64,000 nucleotides of DNA from an uncultured Marivita sp. (GTDB lineage Bacteria; Pseudomonadota; Alphaproteobacteria; Rhodobacterales; Rhodobacteraceae), in assembly GCA_947503115.1 (NCBI GenBank), contig CANNCS010000002.1:52287-116286 (forward strand), read 5' to 3'. A model generated the notes under the pieces. That model was given only the letters and a program-made list of their open reading frames with translations. It was not told the origin of the DNA and ran no database searches. Shown here piece after piece: positions 38,059-46,255 of this stretch. The number at the start of each line of letters is the position of its first letter. Within the stretch, counting starts at the first letter, position 1. A program made the translations under genes and the position numbers.

Positions 38059-38823
38059 ATGCGCGACAAGGTGGCAGCGTTTGTTGAACAGACGTGGGTA
38101 ACGAACTTCATCATTGGTGTGATTCTGTTCAATGCAATTTTGTTGGGCTTGGAGACCTCCGATGCGGTGATGGCCATCGCCGGGCCACTGGTTCTCATTC
38201 TAGACAGTTTGTGCCTCGCGGTCTTTGTCATCGAGATTTTGCTTAAGTTTTACGCGCGTGGCTGGAGTTTCTTCAAAAGCGGGTGGAACGTTTTTGACTT
38301 TGTGATTGTCGGCATTGCCCTTGTTCCGGCCACGCAAGGGTTTTCGGTGCTGCGAGCGCTGCGGATTCTCCGGGTGTTGCGGGTTATTTCCGCCGCGCCA
38401 CGTCTGCGTCGAGTGGTCGAAGGTTTTATCACAGCCTTGCCGGGGATGGGCAGCGTGTTCCTCTTGATGGCGCTGATCTTTTACATCGGTGCCGTGATGG
38501 CGACCAAGCTGTTCGGCGATGCCTTCCCGGAATGGTTTGGCGATCTGGGGCGGTCTGCCTATTCGCTGTTCCAGATCATGACGCTCGAGTCTTGGTCTAT
38601 GGGCATCGTGCGTCCGGTGATGGAGGTTTTCCCGTGGGCTTGGGCATTCTTTGTGCCGTTCATCATGGTAACGACGTTTGCGGTGGTGAACCTGCTGGTG
38701 GGTCTGATCGTAAACTCGATGCAGGACGCTCATGCCGAAGAGTCGAATGAAAAGACTGACGCCTATCGGGATCAGGTGCTGGCGCGCTTAGAGGCGATCG
38801 AAAAGCGGCTTGATCAGCGGTAA
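38059..38823 (+). CDS. Bacterial voltage-gated sodium channel (NaChBac/NavBac family)
   Basis: 254 residues, one six-helix subunit expected to form a homotetramer in the inner membrane. S1-S3 occupy about residues 10-90. The S4 voltage sensor (FSVLRALRILRVLRVISAAP, about 96-115) has arginines at every third position. The pore filter is TLESWSMG at residues 175-182, the sodium-selective sequence known from NavAb-type channels. S6 runs about 197-222, followed by a short C-terminal helix (DQVLARLEAIEKRLDQR) that forms a coiled coil in family members. Roseobacter channels of this class have been characterised; the sequence here is complete. Confidence 0.93.
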   Translation: MRDKVAAFVEQTWVTNFIIGVILFNAILLGLETSDAVMAIAGPLVLILDSLCLAVFVIEILLKFYARGWSFFKSGWNVFDFVIVGIALVPATQGFSVLRALRILRVLRVISAAPRLRRVVEGFITALPGMGSVFLLMALIFYIGAVMATKLFGDAFPEWFGDLGRSAYSLFQIMTLESWSMGIVRPVMEVFPWAWAFFVPFIMVTTFAVVNLLVGLIVNSMQDAHAEESNEKTDAYRDQVLARLEAIEKRLDQR

Positions 38824-38909
38824 TCTGCCTGCTGCGCCTCACAGTATCGTTTTCCAGAAGGATGAATTGTCTGGTAGACTGAATAAAAACAAATCGGGCA
38901 GTGTTTCAA

Positions 38910-39395
38910 ATGTTTCGACTATTGTGTCTTTTGGCGCTTCTTCTGGGTTTGACGGCCTGTGGGAAGTTTCCGACATATACGGGTCCCGAAGTAACGCGGG
39001 TCGTTGTGCAAAAAGCGGATCGCAAGATGTATTTGCTTCACCACAACGCCATTTTGAAGTCCTATGAAATAGGTCTTGGTTTCGCGCCCGAAGGGCACAA
39101 GCAGATTGAGGGTGATGGGCGAACACCCGAAGGTGAATACTTGATTGATCGCCGCAATCCGAACAGCGCGTTTTATCTGTCGATCGGAATCGACTATCCA
39201 CGTCCCCGCGATATCGAAGTTGCCAGTACAATGGGAAAATCTCCCGGTGGGGACATTTTCATTCATGGGCGGCCATGGAAGAATCGGAAGGGTGGTCGTG
39301 ATTGGACGTGGGGCTGCATCGCAGTGACCAACAGCGAAATGCGCGAGATCTATTCGATGGTGAGGAACGGCACACCGATCACGATCAATCCTTGA
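38910..39395 (+). CDS. L,D-transpeptidase (YkuD domain) lipoprotein
   Basis: 161 residues if it starts at the ATG at 38910; an in-frame GTG at 38901 would add three. Residues 1-17 form a lipoprotein signal peptide ending in the lipobox LTAC. The YkuD domain carries FIHGRPWKNRKGGRDWTWGC followed by IAVTNSEM, with the catalytic Cys in WGCIAVTN. Likely forms 3-3 peptidoglycan cross-links or anchors lipoproteins in the periplasm; which is unknown. The convergent CAP lipoprotein gene begins 31 bases after its end. Confidence 0.88.
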   Translation: MFRLLCLLALLLGLTACGKFPTYTGPEVTRVVVQKADRKMYLLHHNAILKSYEIGLGFAPEGHKQIEGDGRTPEGEYLIDRRNPNSAFYLSIGIDYPRPRDIEVASTMGKSPGGDIFIHGRPWKNRKGGRDWTWGCIAVTNSEMREIYSMVRNGTPITINP

Positions 39396-39426
39396 GACTG
39401 AGTCAGTGATCCGGTGCGATCCTATG

Positions 39427-39981
39427 TCATGATGGGACGTTCACAGGTGTGAAACCGGTTTCGTCGGGAGCTCCCAATACGAGGTTCCACCAGATTTTTC
39501 CATTTGGTTCCTGAAACCAAGAAAAGCCCAATTCGCGTGCGGTTGGGTCAAGGATCACTGTGCGCGTGTTTTGCGCCTCCATCCATGCTCCCAGCGTTTC
39601 AAGTTCGGTTTCATAGGTTTCCGAAATCGCTTCACCAACGAGGCGCCCGGAATACCCGGCACGTTGAATGCGAGTGATCGGGGATGATCCATCAGACCCG
39701 AAATGCCACGGACGGTTCTGAACGCTCATGTCACGGGCGTGCGTGGCGGCGGCAGCATTGAGCCGCGCATTCAATTCAAGCGCAGATGCACCGGAGGCCT
39801 GACGTAGAGCATTGATTGCGTCCAACATGCGGAACTGAATGCGCCCCGTGTCGGTTGATCGGATGCGGTACACTTTGGGAAGCGGTTTACCGTCGGCCCC
39901 AAGCGTCGGAGCCGGAGGAGCGCCGGCACAGGCGGTGAGAGCAAGTGCTGCTGCACCCAAGAGAAAAGTCGAACGGTTCAT
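39427..39981 (-). CDS. CAP (SCP-like) domain lipoprotein
   Basis: 184 residues. The signal peptide is MNRSTFLLGAAALALTAC with lipobox LTAC and lipidated Cys18. The CAP domain shows LNARLNAAAATHARDMSVQN, RAGYSGRLVGEAI and ELGFSWFQEPNGKIWW, the pattern of the bacterial CAP superfamily. Function in bacteria is mostly unknown. It sits between two L,D-transpeptidase genes, so a cell-envelope role is inferred from position only. Confidence 0.85.
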   Translation of the reverse strand: MNRSTFLLGAAALALTACAGAPPAPTLGADGKPLPKVYRIRSTDTGRIQFRMLDAINALRQASGASALELNARLNAAAATHARDMSVQNRPWHFGSDGSSPITRIQRAGYSGRLVGEAISETYETELETLGAWMEAQNTRTVILDPTARELGFSWFQEPNGKIWWNLVLGAPDETGFTPVNVPS

Positions 39982-40080
39982 GATCTGCCACCCAAGTTTG
40001 GTCGTATCCGGGCTTACCGTCAGTCATGGGTGTGAGCAAACACACAAAGCCGAGATTTGCCGATATGACATTCCTTTGAA

Positions 40081-40109
40081 TTGCGACTGAGGCATTCACG
40101 CCATATAGA
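40081..40109 (+). promoter_or_regulatory. Predicted housekeeping promoter of the second L,D-transpeptidase gene
   Basis: TTGCGA (40081-40086), 17-base spacer, TATAGA (40104-40109); 4 of 6 matches at each hexamer. It lies 46 bases before the start codon. Confidence 0.4.
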
Positions 40110-40155
40110 TTGATGAACAGTTTCCGCATCCTTTTGCTCACGAAGAGGCCATAAA

Positions 40156-40755
40156 ATGGCAAATACTCCGCGTTTTCCCGTGAACCGTCGCAGTTTTCTG
40201 GCCGGGACAGCCGCTCTCGTCGCAACGCCTGCTGTTGCGCAAGACGTGAATGACGGCTCTACCGTTGAGATCGAGCGCGATCTGTCGCAGATCGTGCGTC
40301 GCAATATCTCTAGTTTTCGCACTTTGGATTGGCGTCCGTATTTCACCAATTTGAACAGCGGTGCGATCCTTGTGGATATTGATTCGCGTGCGCTGCACTA
40401 TTGGGAAGAGAACGGAAATTACCGACTATACCCATCATCGGTGCCACTGACAGAAGATCTGACGCGTCGCGGACGGACGCAGGTTACCTTCAAAGATCCT
40501 GAGCCGGATTGGCGCCCAACTCCGTCGATGAAGATTCGCAATCCTGAGTGGCCAGACTATGTCGGCCCTGGCCCGGATAACCCCCTTGGCACTCGCGCAT
40601 TGCATTTGAGTTGGACGTACTATCGGATCCACGGAACGCACGATACGCGCAAAATTGGGCGTCGTTCCTCAAACGGCTGTATCGGGCTTTACAATGAGCA
40701 TATCGAAGAACTTTACGAACTGGCGAAAGTTGGCACGCAGGTGTTGCTAATTTGA
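40156..40755 (+). CDS. L,D-transpeptidase with Tat signal
   Basis: 199 residues behind AGAGG. The N-terminus PVNRRSFLAGTAALVATPAV is a twin-arginine signal (NRRSFLA) with an AVA cleavage region near residue 29. The catalytic YkuD motif is YRIHGTHDTRKIGRRSSNGC followed by IGLYNEHIEELYELAKVGT, with the nucleophile Cys in SNGC. About 200 residues with a folded-export signal is typical of the larger alphaproteobacterial LDTs. With the lipoprotein LDT upstream it makes two different LDTs in 2 kb. Confidence 0.9.
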   Translation: MANTPRFPVNRRSFLAGTAALVATPAVAQDVNDGSTVEIERDLSQIVRRNISSFRTLDWRPYFTNLNSGAILVDIDSRALHYWEENGNYRLYPSSVPLTEDLTRRGRTQVTFKDPEPDWRPTPSMKIRNPEWPDYVGPGPDNPLGTRALHLSWTYYRIHGTHDTRKIGRRSSNGCIGLYNEHIEELYELAKVGTQVLLI

Positions 40756-40809
40756 CGACATGGCGGTGACGCCGGAAAGTCGAGCGATAAGATAGGTTTG
40801 CATTTACTA

Positions 40810-40818
40810 TGATATACT
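40810..40818 (+). promoter_or_regulatory. Extended -10 promoter element
   Basis: TGATATACT, a TGN extended -10 with TATACT, about 85 bases before the small membrane protein. No clear -35 hexamer is present. Just downstream a short inverted repeat CTTAC-GAG-GTAAG is visible. Confidence 0.35.
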
Positions 40819-40902
40819 GGTTAGAGAGTCTTACGAGGTAAGTCTTGGGTGCCTGTCGTGTGATGCTATTGCGCGCCGACATGCAAATTTCTGGAGGTTA
40901 AT

Positions 40903-41094
40903 ATGAAGAAACTCGTTCTCGCCGCCGCGTTCGCTGGTGCTGCTTCGACAGCAATGGCCGGTTCTTACGCAAAAGACGACGTGGTCATGGAGCCGGTAGT
41001 TGTGGTTGAAGAAGCCGCAGCAAGCTCCTCGTCCGCAGGTCTCATCATCCCGCTGGTCGTTATCGCCCTGCTGGCTGCTGCTGCTTCGGACTAA
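40903..41094 (+). CDS. Small exported membrane-anchored protein of unknown function
   Basis: 63 residues. A signal peptide (MKKLVLAAAFAGAASTAMAG, cleavage AMA near residue 19) is followed by an acidic Val/Glu stretch, a Ser run and a C-terminal hydrophobic segment (AGLIIPLVVIALLAAAASD) that ends the protein. The gene has a strong GGAGG Shine-Dalgarno, its own promoter and its own terminator, so it is probably a real, well-expressed gene. Similar tiny proteins occur in Rhodobacterales; no function is known. Confidence 0.75.
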   Translation: MKKLVLAAAFAGAASTAMAGSYAKDDVVMEPVVVVEEAAASSSSAGLIIPLVVIALLAAAASD

Positions 41095-41116
41095 TCCACA
41101 GCGGATTATCTAAACG

Positions 41117-41147
41117 AAAAAGGCGGTGCATTGGCACCGCCTTTTTT
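41117..41147. terminator. Bidirectional Rho-independent terminator
   Basis: Stem AAAAAGGCGGTGC / GCACCGCCTTTTTT around an ATTG loop, serving the small membrane protein gene and convergent hemH. Confidence 0.9.
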
Positions 41148-41173
41148 GTATTTGGCAGGTGCCTCGACAGAAA

Positions 41174-42238
41174 TCAGTCGAGCCAGCCGTTCAGATTCTC
41201 TTCGATCACCGCCGATAATGCCGCGATATGTGCGTCATCATCATTGAGGCAAGGGATATAGGTGAAATGCTCACCACCCGCTTCCTCAAAGCTTTCCTTG
41301 ATCTCTTCGTTGATCTCTTCCAGCGTTTCGATGCAGTCGGCTGAGAACGCGGGCGCACAGACCGCGATGTTCTTCTTGCCGTCTTCTTCAGCCAGTCGCG
41401 CAACCTCTTCGACAGTATAGGGCTTGAGCCATTCTTCCGGGCCGAATTTGGACTGGAAAGTCGTCTTTATTTCTGAGTCTTCCCAACCCAGACGCTCTTT
41501 CAGCAGGCGTGTCGTTTTCTGACACTGGCAATGGTACGGATCACCTTCCATCAGGTAGCGTTTGGGCACACCGTGATAGGAGCACACAAGGATATCCGGG
41601 CGCTTTTCGAGCTTGTCGTAGGCACGTTCGATCGATTGCGCCAAAGCTTCGATATACATTGGATGCTGAAAGTAAGGGTCGACCGTGCGCGCGGTTGGTT
41701 GCCACTTTTCATCCATCAGCGCGCGGAAGAATTGGTCATTTGCAGTTGCCGACGTTGCGCCAGCATAGTGAGGATAAAGCGGGAAAAACAGGATCTTGCG
41801 GCAGCCCGCCTCGACCATTTCGCGCACTTTCGACTTGGTCGAAGGGTTGCCATAGCGCATGCAGAAATCGACCATCACCTGATCGCCATAGCGGTCCTGC
41901 ATTGCCTTGGTGATCTTGGCCGTCTGATCCTTTGTGATTGTCATCAACGGGCTTTCGCCCTGATCTTCGTTCCAGATCGACTTGTAGGCCTCACCGGAGC
42001 TGAACGGACGCTTGGTCAGGATGATCAGCTGCAACAGTGGCTGCCACAACCACGGGCTGTAGTCGATCACGCGACGGTCTGACAGAAACTCATTGAGATA
42101 CCGGCGCATTGGCCAGTACGAGTAGTGGTCCGGCGTGCCAAGATTGGCCAGAAGAATCCCGACGCGTTCCGCAGACACCTTGGGGTGGTCCGTCGGAGCG
42201 TGGGTCGGGCATTGAGCTGTTTTTGTCGCGTCCAACAT
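41174..42238 (-). CDS. hemH: Ferrochelatase
   Basis: Inserts ferrous iron into protoporphyrin IX, the last step of heme b synthesis. 354 residues with VGILLANLGTPDHYSYWPMR near residues 26-45, CMRYGNPSTKSKV, SYHGVPKRYLMEGDPYHCQC (metal-side His and family motif) and APAFSADCIETLEEINEE. Length is normal for alphaproteobacterial ferrochelatase. The ATG has an upstream AAGGAAG. It stands alone between two terminators or gaps. Confidence 0.95.
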   Translation of the reverse strand: MLDATKTAQCPTHAPTDHPKVSAERVGILLANLGTPDHYSYWPMRRYLNEFLSDRRVIDYSPWLWQPLLQLIILTKRPFSSGEAYKSIWNEDQGESPLMTITKDQTAKITKAMQDRYGDQVMVDFCMRYGNPSTKSKVREMVEAGCRKILFFPLYPHYAGATSATANDQFFRALMDEKWQPTARTVDPYFQHPMYIEALAQSIERAYDKLEKRPDILVCSYHGVPKRYLMEGDPYHCQCQKTTRLLKERLGWEDSEIKTTFQSKFGPEEWLKPYTVEEVARLAEEDGKKNIAVCAPAFSADCIETLEEINEEIKESFEEAGGEHFTYIPCLNDDDAHIAALSAVIEENLNGWLD

Positions 42239-42294
42239 TGGGCCTGCTTCCTTAACCTTGCTTAGCGGGCTAACTAACCTCTATCCCGGCTAGG

Positions 42295-43116
42295 TCAATC
42301 TTTGAGCGGCGTTTCCACCGTGTTCAGTGCGTCGGCAAGCCGTTGCGCCGCCGATCCCGGTCGCAAGGGCTGCGGTTGTGAGGAATCAGGAGCCCAGCCG
42401 GTAAGAGTGATCATCTCGAACGTCGCGGCGATCCGGCCAGTGTCGTCGGAATAGGCTTCTGCGTAAAGCTCCATCGCGCGCAGAAAGACTGTCTTGCGTG
42501 TTGCGCGTCTAAGGCGAGAGGTCATGGCGTTGGTTTCGCCCATGGCGCGCAGATCATGCATCAGGTGCAGCGGCGTCGCATAGCTGGTCCTGAGAACGGC
42601 GCTGTCGGCGACAGGCAAGGCCAGCCCTGCCCGTTGCAGCAGCGCGCCTAAATCGCGAATCTCTCCCATGGGTGCGATGCGGGGGGACAAGCCACCGGTG
42701 ATCTCGATTTCGGCCTGACCGAGAGAGGCGCGCAATTCATGAAGTGTCTGCCCGCCAAGGGCCACAACAAGCAGCAAGCCGTCCGGTTTCAGCGCGCGCC
42801 GACACTGGATCAGCTGCCCGACCGGATCGTTCGCCCAATGCAGCGCCATCGCATGAACAATCAGGTCATACGCAGACTCTCTTAGGTCCAGAACATCGTC
42901 ATCGGGTGCAAGGTGCGCTTTGGGAAAGGCGTCTTTCCAGACGTCTGGAAAAGGTGTGACGATCGCTGGGACCGTAAAGGATTTGTTAACCAATGCGAGC
43001 CGATCCTGCACATCGGAAAGAGCTTCCTCGTGCAGAAAAAGCGCCGGTGATTTTCGCGCTCGGTCGCGATGACGCGTCAAAGCTAGCCGGTCGGTAAGGG
43101 CAGGGATTTCGGACAT
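42295..43116 (-). CDS. SAM-dependent methyltransferase (BioC/NDUFAF5-like)
   Basis: 273 residues from the ATG at 43116; the longer frame overlaps comF and is unlikely. ALTDRLALTRHRDRARK, DLIVHAMALHWANDPVGQL and CRRALKPDGLLLVVALGG match the methyltransferase-like family that includes mitochondrial complex I assembly factor NDUFAF5. Catalytic activity is not proven for the bacterial members. The comF start lies only 14 bases away on the other strand. It is convergent with nothing nearby. Confidence 0.78.
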   Translation of the reverse strand: MSEIPALTDRLALTRHRDRARKSPALFLHEEALSDVQDRLALVNKSFTVPAIVTPFPDVWKDAFPKAHLAPDDDVLDLRESAYDLIVHAMALHWANDPVGQLIQCRRALKPDGLLLVVALGGQTLHELRASLGQAEIEITGGLSPRIAPMGEIRDLGALLQRAGLALPVADSAVLRTSYATPLHLMHDLRAMGETNAMTSRLRRATRKTVFLRAMELYAEAYSDDTGRIAATFEMITLTGWAPDSSQPQPLRPGSAAQRLADALNTVETPLKD

Positions 43117-43130
43117 GAACGGCAGATAGG

Positions 43131-43859
43131 ATGCTGCGGACTGGATTGCAAACCGCACTGCGCATGATTTACCCACCGCGCTGTCTTGGCTGCGGTGGGC
43201 TGGTGGACCAGGATCATGGTCTTTGCGCGAGCTGTTTCTCAGAAACACCCTTTGTCACGGGTCTGGTCTGTGATCTGTGCGGCATCGCTTTGCCCGGTAC
43301 TTCGGACATTGCGGTATTTTGCGACGACTGCCTGTCGATGGGGCGCCCTTGGAAACAAGGCCGCGCGCCATTGCGTTACGAAGGTGTGGCGCGCAAACTG
43401 GTTCTTGGGCTCAAGCATGGCGATCGACATGAGATTGTCGGCATGGCTGCGGATTGGATGGTTGGGGCTTGTCCATTTGATCTACCGAAAGACGCAATTG
43501 TGCTTCCTGTTCCTTTGCATGTCTTTCGGTTGGTGTCGCGTCGGTACAACCAATCTGCGTTGCTGGCGCAAGCCATGGCCAAGCGTATGGGACTGGAGTT
43601 TTGCCCTTACAGCCTTGTCCGACACCGGCGCACCGTTTCGTTGGACGGAAAATCACGGGACGCGCGCTTTGCAGAACTGGCTGACGCCATTAGCGTTCGG
43701 CCCAGTAAAGCAGCGCTACTGCGCAATCGTCCGATCCTGCTGGTCGATGACGTGATGACGTCGGGCGCGACTCTGGCAGCCTGCGCGCAGGCCTGCCATG
43801 ATGCACAGTGCCGAGAGATTTATGTCACGGTTCTGGCGCGCGTTGCAAAGGCTGCTTAA
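43131..43859 (+). CDS. comF: ComF family phosphoribosyltransferase-like protein
   Basis: 242 residues. An N-terminal zinc-type cysteine cluster (CLGCGGLVDQDHGLCASCF, then CDLCGIALP) is followed by the phosphoribosyltransferase fold with PILLVDDVMTSGATLAACAQ, the PRPP-type motif. ComF proteins support DNA uptake in competent bacteria; in Rhodobacter capsulatus a comF homologue is needed by recipients of the gene transfer agent. That role here is inferred. A glutaredoxin gene follows after 30 bases. Confidence 0.9.
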   Translation: MLRTGLQTALRMIYPPRCLGCGGLVDQDHGLCASCFSETPFVTGLVCDLCGIALPGTSDIAVFCDDCLSMGRPWKQGRAPLRYEGVARKLVLGLKHGDRHEIVGMAADWMVGACPFDLPKDAIVLPVPLHVFRLVSRRYNQSALLAQAMAKRMGLEFCPYSLVRHRRTVSLDGKSRDARFAELADAISVRPSKAALLRNRPILLVDDVMTSGATLAACAQACHDAQCREIYVTVLARVAKAA

Positions 43860-43889
43860 ATCCCCGACAAACACCCAAGGGGAAACACT

Positions 43890-44147
43890 ATGACTCAGAT
43901 CGAAATCTACACCTCACCGCTTTGCGGATTCTGTCACGCGGCAAAACGGCTTTTGACCCAAAAGGGTGCGAGTTTTATCGAGATTGACGTTCTCGTTCAT
44001 CCAGATCGCAAGCCCGAAATGATCCAACGCGCAAACGGCGTGCGTACCGTGCCACAGATCTTCATCGGCGACACCCATGTTGGTGGGTGCGATGACCTTT
44101 ATGCTCTAGAGAGGTCTGGCAAGCTCGACCCGCTATTGGCGGCTTGA
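43890..44147 (+). CDS. grxC: Glutaredoxin 3
   Basis: 85 residues, a complete monothiol/dithiol glutaredoxin of the GrxC type. The active site is TSPLCGFCHAAKRLL with cysteines at about residues 12 and 15, then RTVPQIFIGDTHVGGCDDLY with the conserved cis-Pro and GSH-binding residues. It reduces disulfides and glutathionylated proteins. Preceded by CAAGGGGAAACACT upstream of the ATG. Its stop overlaps the nitrilase-family reading frame. Confidence 0.93.
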   Translation: MTQIEIYTSPLCGFCHAAKRLLTQKGASFIEIDVLVHPDRKPEMIQRANGVRTVPQIFIGDTHVGGCDDLYALERSGKLDPLLAA

Positions 44148-44152
44148 TCCTC

Positions 44153-44989
44153 ATGCGTGCCGCGTTGCTACAACTGACGTCCTCGGATGACCCCGCAGCC
44201 AATCTGCAGGTCACAACAGGTCTAGTGCGCGACGCGGCCAAAGATGGCGCTGAGTTCATTCTCACGCCGGAGGTCACCAATTGCATCAGCAACAGCCGCA
44301 GTCACCAGCGCAGCGTTTTGGTGCATCAGGACGACGATCCCACGCTGGCCGGATTGCGGGACGAGGCCGCACGACAGGGGCTGTGGATTCTGATTGGGTC
44401 ACTCGCGCTCAAGGCAGAACCACCGGAAGAGCGGTTCGCGAACCGATCCTTCCTCATCGCGCCGGATGGTTCGATTGCGGCACAGTATGACAAGTTGCAC
44501 ATGTTCGATGTGCAGGTGACAGAAACCGAGACGTTTCGGGAATCTGCGGGATTTGCGCCGGGCGATCGCGCGGTGTTGGCGAAGACGCCCTTTGGCGGTG
44601 TTGGCCTGACGGTTTGCTATGACGTGCGCTTTCCTTATCTTCATCGCGCCTTGGCACACGCTGGGGCCGACATCCTGACTGTGCCCGCCGCATTTTCCCC
44701 AGCCACAGGGCCAATGCACTGGGAGCCGTTATTGCGCGCCCGTGCTATCGAGACCGGCTGTTTCGTTCTGGCCCCCGCGCAGGTTGGGAAGCATTCTGTC
44801 AGTACGGGCAAGCCACGCACAACACATGGGCATTCCCTAGTGGTTTCGCCTTGGGGAGAGGTACTTTTGGATGCCGGGCAACAGCCTGGGGTGCATCTTG
44901 TTGACCTTGATATGTCGCACGTGGCACAAGCGCGACATAAAATTCCGTCTTTACAGCATGATAGAGAATTCTCCGGTCCTGATGAATGA
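44153..44989 (+). CDS. Carbon-nitrogen hydrolase (nitrilase superfamily)
   Basis: 278 residues starting at the ATG at 44153 (MRAALLQLTSSDDP); an in-frame TTG at 44144 is possible. The Glu-Lys-Cys triad is visible: ILTPEVTN (Glu), QYDKLHMFD (Lys) and LTVCYDVRFPYL (Cys). The sequence matches the branch that includes deaminated-glutathione amidase (Nit1-like) more than true nitrilases, but the substrate is a guess. It overlaps the marR ATG by 8 bases, so grxC, this gene and marR may form one operon. Confidence 0.85.
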   Translation: MRAALLQLTSSDDPAANLQVTTGLVRDAAKDGAEFILTPEVTNCISNSRSHQRSVLVHQDDDPTLAGLRDEAARQGLWILIGSLALKAEPPEERFANRSFLIAPDGSIAAQYDKLHMFDVQVTETETFRESAGFAPGDRAVLAKTPFGGVGLTVCYDVRFPYLHRALAHAGADILTVPAAFSPATGPMHWEPLLRARAIETGCFVLAPAQVGKHSVSTGKPRTTHGHSLVVSPWGEVLLDAGQQPGVHLVDLDMSHVAQARHKIPSLQHDREFSGPDE

Positions 44990-45431
44990 CAGCAGCCCCC
45001 TTGCCATTTCGCTTTTCAGCGAATTGCTTACCGCGGATCAATTGCTGCGGAACCGGCTGACGCGCGTGTTGCCGAATAAGATGGAGATTTCGCATTTTTC
45101 TGTTCTTAATCAATTGGCTAGGGGCGGATCGGAAAAGACACCGGCGCAACTGGCCAAGGCGTTTCATGTGACGCGGGGCGCAATGACCAACACTTTGAGC
45201 AAGTTAGAAGCGTCGGGATATGTGCACATTCGTCCTGATTGGGATGATGCGCGCCGCAAGCAAGTTTCGATCAGTCCTGCAGGTTTGGCAGCGCGGGATG
45301 CAGCGATTGCAGCGATTACCCCTTTGATCAACGAGATGGTTCAGGAATTGGGCGAGACCAAAGTACGAGCGGCTATCCCGGTGCTGCGAGAGTTGCGGGT
45401 AAAGCTCGAGGAACCGGATAGCCGAGGCTAG
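44982..45431 (+). CDS. MarR family transcriptional regulator
   Basis: 149 residues from the ATG at 44982, which overlaps the preceding stop. A winged helix covers about residues 30-105: HFSVLNQLARGGSEKTPAQL, then VTRGAMTNTLSKLEASGYVH, then RPDWDDARRKQVSISPAGL (wing). Such factors bind operators as dimers and are often released by a phenolic ligand. Its target is unknown; it is the last gene of the comF-grxC side and converges on ubiG. Confidence 0.85.
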   Translation: MNDSSPLAISLFSELLTADQLLRNRLTRVLPNKMEISHFSVLNQLARGGSEKTPAQLAKAFHVTRGAMTNTLSKLEASGYVHIRPDWDDARRKQVSISPAGLAARDAAIAAITPLINEMVQELGETKVRAAIPVLRELRVKLEEPDSRG

Positions 45432-45461
45432 GGGCTATCGCTCTTTCTAAACGCTTGACCG

Positions 45462-46220
45462 TTATGCTGGGTTCAGCGCCGCAGTCACATAGTTCACGCT
45501 CAGATCGCGGTCCGACAAGCGCCACTTCCAAGACACCGGGTTAAACTGAAAGCCTTTGCGGTCTACGGGATCGAGCCCGGCTTGCCGAAGCATGCCGTAC
45601 AATTCGTCTGGCGTAATGAACTTGGCCCAATCATGTGTTCCTTTCGGAAGCCAGCGCATGATGAATTCGGCACCGACAATAGCCGCACCAAAGCTTTTGG
45701 CGGTGCGATTGATCGTTGAACACAGATGAAGGCCGCCGGGCTTTAACAAGCGCTGGCACGCCGTCAGAAAGACAAGAGGATCCGCAACGTGTTCGACCAC
45801 CTCCATAGTCAAAACCACGTCGAATTCTTGATTTGATTCTGCGACTGCTTCGGCCGTGGTGTGACGGTAGTCGATGGTCAGACCGGACTGCCTTGCATGG
45901 GCTTGCGCAACAGGAATGTTTCCACCCCCTGCATCAATGCCAACAACCGTCGCGCCGAGTCGCGCCATGGGTTCGCACAAAAGTCCTCCACCACAGCCGA
46001 TGTCCAGAATGCGTAGCCCCGCAAATGGTTGGGCTTGAGACAGATCACGATCATATTCAGCAGCAATCTGCGCCGTGATGTAATCCAAACGGACGGGGTT
46101 CATCATATGCAACGGTTTAAACTTACCGTTTGGATCCCACCATTCAGCGGCCATCGCTTCGAATTTGGCGATTTCTGAAGGATCGACTGTAGTCGTGGCG
46201 GTCACGAGACTTTTCCCCAT
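45462..46220 (-). CDS. ubiG: Ubiquinone biosynthesis O-methyltransferase UbiG
   Basis: Catalyses both O-methylations of ubiquinone synthesis. 252 residues from the ATG at 46220 ([16 protein letters not shown]). [20 protein letters not shown] and NPVRLDYI are the UbiG-specific N-terminal motif, [20 protein letters not shown] the SAM loop, and [20 protein letters not shown] the C-terminal family block. Normal length. It diverges from a peptidase gene with only 35 bases between start codons. Confidence 0.95.
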   Translation of the reverse strand: MGKSLVTATTTVDPSEIAKFEAMAAEWWDPNGKFKPLHMMNPVRLDYITAQIAAEYDRDLSQAQPFAGLRILDIGCGGGLLCEPMARLGATVVGIDAGGGNIPVAQAHARQSGLTIDYRHTTAEAVAESNQEFDVVLTMEVVEHVADPLVFLTACQRLLKPGGLHLCSTINRTAKSFGAAIVGAEFIMRWLPKGTHDWAKFITPDELYGMLRQAGLDPVDRKGFQFNPVSWKWRLSDRDLSVNYVTAALNPA

Positions 46221-46255
46221 GGTCTTTTGGTGTCTGCAGCCAATATAGATTGGGT

